Shown one piece after another: positions 5,974 to 10,605 of a stretch of 10,605 nucleotides of DNA. The first letter of the stretch is position 1. Each line of letters starts with the position of its first letter. The stretch is from CAYQSU01 sp964420325 (GTDB lineage: Bacteria > Pseudomonadota > Alphaproteobacteria > Rhodospirillales > Defluviicoccaceae): NCBI GenBank assembly GCA_964420325.1, contig CAYQSU010000085.1:1-10605 (forward strand). Direction: 5' to 3'. The translations under genes were made by a program, and so were the position numbers. The notes beneath the pieces are model-generated. The model had not been told where the DNA came from, made no database searches, and was given only the letters and a program-made list of their open reading frames with translations.

Positions 5974-7248
5974 ATGAGTGGTATCACCGACGTCCACGCG
6001 CGCGAGATACTGGACAGCCGCGGCAATCCGACCGTCGAGGTCGAAGTGCTCTTGGAGAGCGGCGCCATGGGCCGGGCCGCCGTGCCCTCCGGTGCGTCGA
6101 CCGGCGTCCACGAGGCCGTCGAACTCCGCGACGGCGACAAGGGCCGCTACGGCGGCAAGGGCGTCACCAAGGCGGTCGCGTCCGTCAACGGCGACATCTT
6201 CGATGCCATCCGCGGCATGGAGGCGTCGGACCAGATCCACATCGACCAGACGATGATCGATCTGGACGCGAGCCCCAACAAGGGCCGGCTCGGCGCCAAC
6301 GCCATCCTCGGCGTCAGCCTCGCCGTCGCCAAGGCGGCCGCCGATGAAGCCGAGCTGCCGCTCTACCGCTACATCGGCGGCACCCACGCGCACATCCTGC
6401 CGGTGCCGATGATGAACATCGTCAACGGCGGCCAGCACGCCGACAACCCCATCGACATCCAGGAGTTCATGGTCATGCCGGTCGGCGCGGCGAGCATCGC
6501 CGATGCCGTCCGCATGGGCGCGGAGGTGTTCCAGGCGCTGAAGAAGGGCCTGAAGGATGCCGGCCACAACACCAACGTGGGCGACGAAGGCGGCTTCGCT
6601 CCCGCGCTGCAGAGCGCCGACGAAGCCTTGGGCTTCATCATGAAGGCGATCGAGGCGGCCGGCTACCGCCCGGGCGACGACGTCATGCTCGCCCTCGATT
6701 GTGCATCGTCCGAGTATTTCAAGGGCGGCAAGTACGTGCTCGCCGGCGAGAACAAGAAGCTCGACGCCGAGGGCAACGTCCAATACCTCGCCGACCTGGT
6801 CGCCCGCTTTCCGATCGTCTCGATCGAGGACGGTATGGCCGAGGACGACTGGGACGGCTGGAAGCTGCTGACGGAAGAGCTGGGCGGCAAGGTTCAGCTC
6901 GTCGGCGACGATCTGTTCGTCACCAATCCCAAGCGGCTCGCCGAGGGCATCAAGCGCGGGATCGCCAATTCGATCCTGGTCAAGGTCAACCAGATCGGCT
7001 CCCTGACGGAGACGCTGGAGGCGGTCGAGATGGCGCACAAGGCGCACTACACCAACGTCATCTCCCACCGCTCCGGCGAGACCGAGGACTCGACGATCGC
7101 CGACATCGCCGTCGCCACCAACGCCGGTCAGATCAAGACCGGCAGCCTCAGCCGGTCCGACCGGATCGCCAAGTACAACCAGCTGATCCGCATCGAGGAG
7201 CAGCTCGATGCCGCCGCTCGATACGCCGGCCGGACGATCCTGCGCTGA
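5974..7248 (+). CDS. eno: enolase (phosphopyruvate hydratase)
   Basis: This is a full-length, 424-residue enolase. It interconverts 2-phosphoglycerate and phosphoenolpyruvate in glycolysis/gluconeogenesis in the cytosol, and in many bacteria it is also a degradosome partner. The mobile loop SGAST is at 39-43. The catalytic acid/base pair is E205 (GDEGGFAP) and K337 (ILVKVNQIGSLTET, the enolase signature). Mg2+ ligands are D242 (ALDCASSEYF), E285 (SIEDGMAEDDW) and D312 (GDDLFVTN). HRSGETEDSTIADIAV (365-380) supplies the phosphate-binding His/Arg/Ser. The ATG at 5974 matches the family N-terminus (ITDVHAREILDSRGNPT). A GAGAGGAG Shine-Dalgarno precedes it, about ten bases from the start, slightly far. 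A strong terminator follows. Eno followed by ftsB/divIC is a common alphaproteobacterial order. Confidence 0.99.
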   Translation: MSGITDVHAREILDSRGNPTVEVEVLLESGAMGRAAVPSGASTGVHEAVELRDGDKGRYGGKGVTKAVASVNGDIFDAIRGMEASDQIHIDQTMIDLDASPNKGRLGANAILGVSLAVAKAAADEAELPLYRYIGGTHAHILPVPMMNIVNGGQHADNPIDIQEFMVMPVGAASIADAVRMGAEVFQALKKGLKDAGHNTNVGDEGGFAPALQSADEALGFIMKAIEAAGYRPGDDVMLALDCASSEYFKGGKYVLAGENKKLDAEGNVQYLADLVARFPIVSIEDGMAEDDWDGWKLLTEELGGKVQLVGDDLFVTNPKRLAEGIKRGIANSILVKVNQIGSLTETLEAVEMAHKAHYTNVISHRSGETEDSTIADIAVATNAGQIKTGSLSRSDRIAKYNQLIRIEEQLDAAARYAGRTILR

Positions 7249-7267
7249 CCCGATCGTGCGCGCAAGG

Positions 7268-7337
7268 CGCCGCGGGCGGACCCTCGTGGCCGCCCGCGGC
7301 GTCGCTCCGGCGGATCCGGCGAGGGCGCTTTTTTTTT
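7268..7337 (+). terminator. intrinsic terminator of eno, with two overlapping hairpins and T9
   Basis: A 12-bp perfect stem, CGCCGCGGGCGG (7268-7279) with CCGCCCGCGGCG (7290-7301), has a 10-base loop. A second, imperfect hairpin spans 7299-7328 (GCGTC-CTC-CGG with CCG-GAG-GGCGC, small bulges) and abuts nine T residues (7329-7337). The second hairpin is the one correctly placed for intrinsic termination on the plus strand. The two share bases 7299-7301. There is no matching T tract for the minus strand. Confidence 0.8.
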
Positions 7338-7428
7338 CGGCCTTCGCCGGTGAGCGGGTAGCCGTGGCCGAATCAGTCGTGTAATAACTGCAGCCAACGA
7401 CAATGGGATCCATCGGGGACCGGTGTCC

Positions 7429-7773
7429 ATGCCGGCAACCAGAGCCCTAGGCCTCGCCGCAGAGATCCGCAGGCGCGCCAGCCACGTCGTCTGGCCGGCG
7501 CTGGGCCTGTTCATCGTCGGATACTTCGCCTTTCATGCCGTCCACGGCGACCGCGGCATTCTCGCCTGGCATCGCCTCGACCAGAAGGTCGCCGAACGCC
7601 GCGCCGAGCTCGACGTGCTGCGCGGCGACCGCCGCGTGCTCGAGCACCGGGTCCGCCTCCTCCATCCCGACAGCCTCGATCTCGATCTTCTCGACGAGAC
7701 CGCGCGCCACATCCTCGGCTACGGCCATCCGGACGAGCTGATCATTCGCCAGGGCCCGGACGACCGGCCGTGA
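7429..7773 (+). CDS. ftsB: FtsB/DivIC-type septum formation initiator
   Basis: This 114-residue bitopic membrane protein has a short basic cytoplasmic N-terminus, one membrane helix (about 20-38, VVWPALGLFIVGYFAFHAV) and a periplasmic coiled coil (about 46-78, rich in Arg, Glu and Leu). The C-terminal motif DLLDETARHILGYGHPDELII (86-106) is typical of alphaproteobacterial DivIC/FtsB homologues. The family forms the FtsQ-FtsL-FtsB divisome complex that activates septal peptidoglycan synthesis. I prefer the ATG at 7429 because GGGGA ends nine bases upstream; a GTG two codons earlier is too close to that site. It follows eno after a terminator, so it probably has its own promoter in 7338-7428, where I see only a weak TAATAA at 7382. 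The stop overlaps the next start. Confidence 0.88.
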   Translation: MPATRALGLAAEIRRRASHVVWPALGLFIVGYFAFHAVHGDRGILAWHRLDQKVAERRAELDVLRGDRRVLEHRVRLLHPDSLDLDLLDETARHILGYGHPDELIIRQGPDDRP

Positions 7774-8120
7774 CCGGTCTCGCCGATACGCCCGAGCCAC
7801 CTTACTTCGCCGTCATCTTCAGCAGCATCCCGAGCGGCGAGGATGGCGAGGGCTACGCGCGGATGGCCGAGCGGATGCTGGCGCTCGCCGCCCGCCAGCC
7901 GGGCTATCTCGGCGTGGAGTCGACGAGAGACGAGGAGAGCGGCCTCGGCATTACGGTCTCCTACTGGGAGAGCGAGGCGGCGATCCGGGCGTGGCGGTGC
8001 GACGCCGAGCACCTGTTGGCGCAGAGGCTGGGCCGCGATTGCTGGTACCAAGCCTTCCGCTTGCGGATTGCGCGCGTCGAACGCTCAAAGGCATGGACGA
8101 GAGGGGCACAAGCAGGCTAA
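7770..8120 (+). CDS. antibiotic biosynthesis monooxygenase (ABM) domain protein
   Basis: This 116-residue dimeric ferredoxin-like (ABM) protein is predicted to be cytosolic. The core is YFAVIFSSIPSG (12-23), a helix with MAERMLALAARQPGYLG (about 32-48), ESTRDEESGLGITVSYWES (50-68) and a second helix AAIRAWRCDAEHLLAQRLG. The end, CWYQAFRLRIARVER, is the usual last strand of small ABM proteins. Family members include quinone-modifying monooxygenases and heme-degrading enzymes, but many have no known activity. I see no residue set that picks one. The GTG start at 7770 overlaps the ftsB stop (GTGA, 4 bp), and its own Shine-Dalgarno is weak, so translation is probably coupled to ftsB. A later start would remove the first beta-strand. 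Confidence 0.85.
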   Translation: MTGLADTPEPPYFAVIFSSIPSGEDGEGYARMAERMLALAARQPGYLGVESTRDEESGLGITVSYWESEAAIRAWRCDAEHLLAQRLGRDCWYQAFRLRIARVERSKAWTRGAQAG

Positions 8121-8132
8121 ACACCGGCCGCG

Positions 8133-8834
8133 ATGAACCACGGCCACACCTCCCGAACCTCGAAGACGGCGGTCGCCACGGTGGCGACGGAGGCGGTGCG
8201 CTTCGCCGACCGGCGCCAGGGCATCGATCTCAACTCGGTCGTCCAGGCCTACCGTCGCTACGCGCCGGTCTATGATCTCGTGTTTGGCCCGTTCTTCCAT
8301 TGGGGCCGCGTGCGCACGGTCGAGCGGGCGAACGCGCTGCCGTGCCGAAGCGTCCTCGAGGTCGGCGTCGGCACCGGCCTGTCCCTGCCGCTTTACAATC
8401 CGGCGAAGAGGATCGTCGGCGTCGACATCTCCGCCGAGATGCTGGCGTCGGCGCGCAAACGGGTCGAGGCCAAGCGCCTGGCCTCGGTCAATGCCTTGCT
8501 GGAGATGGATGCCGAACGGCTGTCGTTCGCCGACGAGAGCTTCGATGCCGCGGTTGCCATGTACGTGCTGTCGACGGTGCCGCACCCGCAGCGAGCCCTG
8601 GCCGAGATACAGAGGATCGTGAAGCCGGGCGGCACGATCCTGATCTGCAACCATCTGGCGGGCCAGGGCCAGCGGTGGGCGGCGGCGCGCCTGGATCCGC
8701 TGTCCCGGTGGCTCGGCTGGCGTCCCGGGTTCTCGCTCGGCGACCTGCTCGACGGCAGCTCCCTCGAGGTCGCCGCCGTCGCGCCGGTGCCTCCGTTCGG
8801 GTTCTTCAGCCTCGTCGAGCTGTGCAAGGGTTGA
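8133..8834 (+). CDS. pmtA: PmtA-like class I SAM methyltransferase (phosphatidylethanolamine N-methyltransferase type)
   Basis: This 233-residue Rossmann methyltransferase has SAM motif I VLEVGVGTGLSLPLY (74-88), the acidic ribose-binding D98 in GVDIS, D126 in LLEMDAERLSF, and the post-II segment FDAAVAMYVLSTVPHP (137-152) followed by VKPGGTILICNH (163-174). The N-terminal YRRYAPVYDLVFGPFFHWGR (40-59) is the hallmark of the Rhodobacter-type PmtA family. PmtA methylates phosphatidylethanolamine, up to phosphatidylcholine, at the inner membrane surface. The first ~35 residues are a non-conserved extension. The ATG at 8133 lies 12 bp after the previous gene and has no good Shine-Dalgarno, so coupled translation in the ftsB operon is likely. 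Family assignment is good; a related lipid or quinone methyltransferase remains possible. Confidence 0.8.
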   Translation: MNHGHTSRTSKTAVATVATEAVRFADRRQGIDLNSVVQAYRRYAPVYDLVFGPFFHWGRVRTVERANALPCRSVLEVGVGTGLSLPLYNPAKRIVGVDISAEMLASARKRVEAKRLASVNALLEMDAERLSFADESFDAAVAMYVLSTVPHPQRALAEIQRIVKPGGTILICNHLAGQGQRWAAARLDPLSRWLGWRPGFSLGDLLDGSSLEVAAVAPVPPFGFFSLVELCKG

Positions 8835-8835
8835 G

Positions 8836-8858
8836 CGGGCGCCTCGGCCGGCCGCCCG
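8836..8858. terminator. possible bidirectional hairpin between convergent genes
   Basis: CGGGCG (8836-8841) pairs with CGCCCG (8853-8858) around a loop containing the CGGCCG palindrome. It fills the 24 bases between the methyltransferase stop and the protease stop. No T tract follows on either strand, so termination here is uncertain. Confidence 0.3.
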
Positions 8859-10605
8859 TCACAGCTCGAGCAGGACCGAGAAGCTTCTGATCGTCCCCTC
8901 GTCCTGAGCCGCCTTGTCCGTCACCTCGAGGGTCCAGGTGCCCTTCGGATTGATGCCTATGAAGCGGCCGAGGGCGGGGGTGGTTTGCGCCGTGTAGGTG
9001 GTCTTGATGTCGTCCATGCCGCCGCCTGCCCGATCGTGGAGCACGGCCGGTCCGGCGATGCCGGCGGCGGCCGGCGCGGCGAGCGTGACCACCAGGTCGC
9101 CGATGAAGGTGTGCGCGATGTCGACGGAGACCCGGATGTCCTTGACCGGATCCTCGTCGCCGACCTGAACGGCGAGCGTCGAGGTCTTCAGGTCCTGGAT
9201 CTCGACGTCCTGGATGCCGGTGTGGACCGCGGTGTAGCGCTTGCGCTCGGGCACGGCGAGACGGGCCGCCTTCTCGACGTTGACGCGTCCGTAGCCGTAG
9301 AAGCGGCTGTGGCCGCGCGGATCGTAGGCACCGCCCGCCTCGTCGATGCGGTCGGCGGACGCACGGAGGATCTCCTTGACCTCCTGCCAGGTGAGATCGG
9401 GATTGCGTGCGAGCACGAGCGCCGCGGCACCGGCGACGCCGGGGCAGGAGCTGGAGGTGCCGCCGAAGGTGTGCGTGTAGTTGCCGGCGGCGTCGCCGAG
9501 CTGGGGATTGCCGGCGTTGTAGCCGACCGGGCCGGTGCGATCGGTGGTCCAGATGCCGGGGGTGAGCGAGGGTGCGCCGTGGCTGCTGGGGAACGCGCAC
9601 CACACGGCGTTGCCCCAGTCGCTGTAGGCGCTCCGCCGGCTCTGGTCGTTGCAGGCGGCGACGGCGATGACGCGGGCGTAGCTGGCATAGCCGTCGTTGT
9701 CCACCGACTCGTTGCCGTTGCCGGCGGCCCAGGCGATGACGCAGCCCTTGCCGCCGCGGCCGCGGTTGGTGGCGAAGTCGATGGCCAGCCGCGTCGAATC
9801 GGGGAGCGGCACCACCGTATTGTGCAGGGGGTCGTCGGGGCGGAACCAGATGCCGTCGGGCGGTCCCCAGCTGCATGAGATGACGTCGGCGCCGTGCTCG
9901 GCCGCCCAGACGAAGGCGTCGGCTTCGGCCTGGCTGCCGAGTCCCGACGCGAGGCGGATCGGCATCAGGCGCGCCTTCGGCGCGACGCCGGAGGCGCCGA
10001 ACAGGCCGTCGGCGCACGCGACGCCGGCGCAGGCGGTGCCATGATGGCCGTGGGGGCCGGGCGTCGCGGCGTTGACCTTGCGGGTGACGTCCCGCGGCGC
10101 CACCACCTTGCCGCCGCTCGCGAACTCCTCGTGGGCGACGTCGACGCCGTCGTCGATGACGGCGATGACGGTGCCTTCGCCGTGAGACAGCGCCCAGGCG
10201 GCGACGACGCTGGCATGGGCGTCGATGCGCCGCCCTTTGACCTCGGTCTCGTGCAGGTGCCACTGCTGCGGAAAGGCGCCGCGCAACGCCGCCTCCCGGA
10301 TCAGCTCCGGATGGCAGAGCTCGACCGCGTCCTCGGCCAGGAGCGCGGCGGCGATGTCGAACACCGCCTGCCCCGTGCCCTCGGGGGCGCCGGCGAAGTA
10401 GCTGTTCGGGGCGTAGCCGAGCGCGCGCTTGAGATTGACCCCGTGCCGGGCGAGAGTCTGGCGCGCGGCCGTGTCGTCGACGGCGTCGTGGAACTTGACG
10501 AACAGGTTCTCGGAGTAGACGACCGGGGCGCCGGAGACGGGGTCGGCAAGGCAGCGGCCGGCAAACCGCACCTCGTCCTCGGACTTGAGCAGCACCCGCA
10601 CGTCG
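8859..10605 (-). CDS. subtilisin-family (S8) serine protease with C-terminal P/Homo B domain, 5' end cut by window
   Basis: At least 580 residues are visible; numbering here begins at a GTG at 10601, but the frame is open to the edge, so the true start and any signal peptide may lie outside. Residues about 33-100 look like a propeptide (FVKFHDAVDDTAARQTLARHGV). The catalytic domain (about 140-450) has the Asp motif VIDDGVD (D150), His in HHGTACAG (H187), oxyanion Asn in AAGNGNES (N295) and nucleophile Ser in GGTSSSCPGVAG (S383). The C-terminal P domain (about 466-580) is recognised by DIAHTFIGDLVVTL, GTWTLEVTDKAAQDEG and SFSVLLEL. This kexin-like architecture is usual for secreted, self-processed proteases; export here is inferred. 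Nine Cys residues are spread over the propeptide and catalytic domain. The gene converges on the methyltransferase gene with 24 bp between. Confidence 0.93.
   Translation of the reverse strand, partial: DVRVLLKSEDEVRFAGRCLADPVSGAPVVYSENLFVKFHDAVDDTAARQTLARHGVNLKRALGYAPNSYFAGAPEGTGQAVFDIAAALLAEDAVELCHPELIREAALRGAFPQQWHLHETEVKGRRIDAHASVVAAWALSHGEGTVIAVIDDGVDVAHEEFASGGKVVAPRDVTRKVNAATPGPHGHHGTACAGVACADGLFGASGVAPKARLMPIRLASGLGSQAEADAFVWAAEHGADVISCSWGPPDGIWFRPDDPLHNTVVPLPDSTRLAIDFATNRGRGGKGCVIAWAAGNGNESVDNDGYASYARVIAVAACNDQSRRSAYSDWGNAVWCAFPSSHGAPSLTPGIWTTDRTGPVGYNAGNPQLGDAAGNYTHTFGGTSSSCPGVAGAAALVLARNPDLTWQEVKEILRASADRIDEAGGAYDPRGHSRFYGYGRVNVEKAARLAVPERKRYTAVHTGIQDVEIQDLKTSTLAVQVGDEDPVKDIRVSVDIAHTFIGDLVVTLAAPAAAGIAGPAVLHDRAGGGMDDIKTTYTAQTTPALGRFIGINPKGTWTLEVTDKAAQDEGTIRSFSVLLEL

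Noticed and set aside
5938..7413. 491-codon minus-strand frame antisense to eno
   Set aside because: It mirrors the enolase codons, has no domain, and overlaps a certain gene.
8985..9878. 297-codon plus-strand frame antisense to the protease
   Set aside because: Gly/Ala/Val-rich mirror of the protease coding strand; no recognisable protein.
1..10605. Mobile elements, CRISPR arrays, tRNA/rRNA genes, riboswitches
   Set aside because: No transposase or integrase motif, no regularly spaced repeats, no cloverleaf or known riboswitch core was seen on reading both strands.

Overview
The window looks like the chromosome of a high-GC alphaproteobacterium. The coding regions are about 70% G+C by eye. 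An enolase gene is followed by a divIC/ftsB-type gene, and there is a Rhodobacter-type phospholipid N-methyltransferase. I can argue for a Rhodospirillales/Geminicoccales-like bacterium but not for a genus. Most of the window is ordinary accessory and housekeeping sequence. I see no transposase, phage gene, CRISPR array, tRNA or rRNA.

Layout. At the left is a minus-strand VOC/glyoxalase-fold gene (82-504). It diverges from a plus-strand pair: a calcineurin-like cyclic-nucleotide phosphodiesterase (836-1639) and an EamA/DMT ten-helix transporter (1685-2590). A 344-bp convergent gap (2591-2934) follows. It is clearly less GC-rich than its surroundings and carries DnaA-box-like nonamers. Next is a minus-strand ExeA/GspA-like gene (2935-4881): AAA+ ATPase, one membrane helix, a Pro/Ala-rich linker, a peptidoglycan-binding domain and an unrecognised cysteine-containing tail. 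A 379-bp gap with nested inverted repeats separates it from a minus-strand VanZ-like membrane protein (5261-5629).

The second half begins with enolase (5974-7248), which ends in an intrinsic terminator with T9. An ftsB/divIC gene (7429-7773) follows and overlaps an ABM-fold monooxygenase-like gene (7770-8120) by 4 bp. Twelve bases later comes a PmtA-like SAM methyltransferase (8133-8834). A 24-bp convergent junction leads to a minus-strand subtilisin-family (S8) protease with a C-terminal P/Homo B domain (8859 to the window edge, 5' end cut).

Functional links are modest. ftsB, the ABM gene and the methyltransferase are probably co-transcribed, joining a divisome component to a membrane-lipid enzyme where many alphaproteobacteria have pdhA after ftsB. 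The phosphodiesterase and transporter probably share a transcript. The ExeA-like protein is predicted to span the inner membrane and touch peptidoglycan, but no type II secretion gene is nearby. The points most worth a second look are its Walker B motif (Asp-Gln instead of Asp-Glu), the DnaA-box-containing convergent gap, the inverted-repeat cluster upstream of the ATPase, and the overlapping alternative hairpins after enolase.
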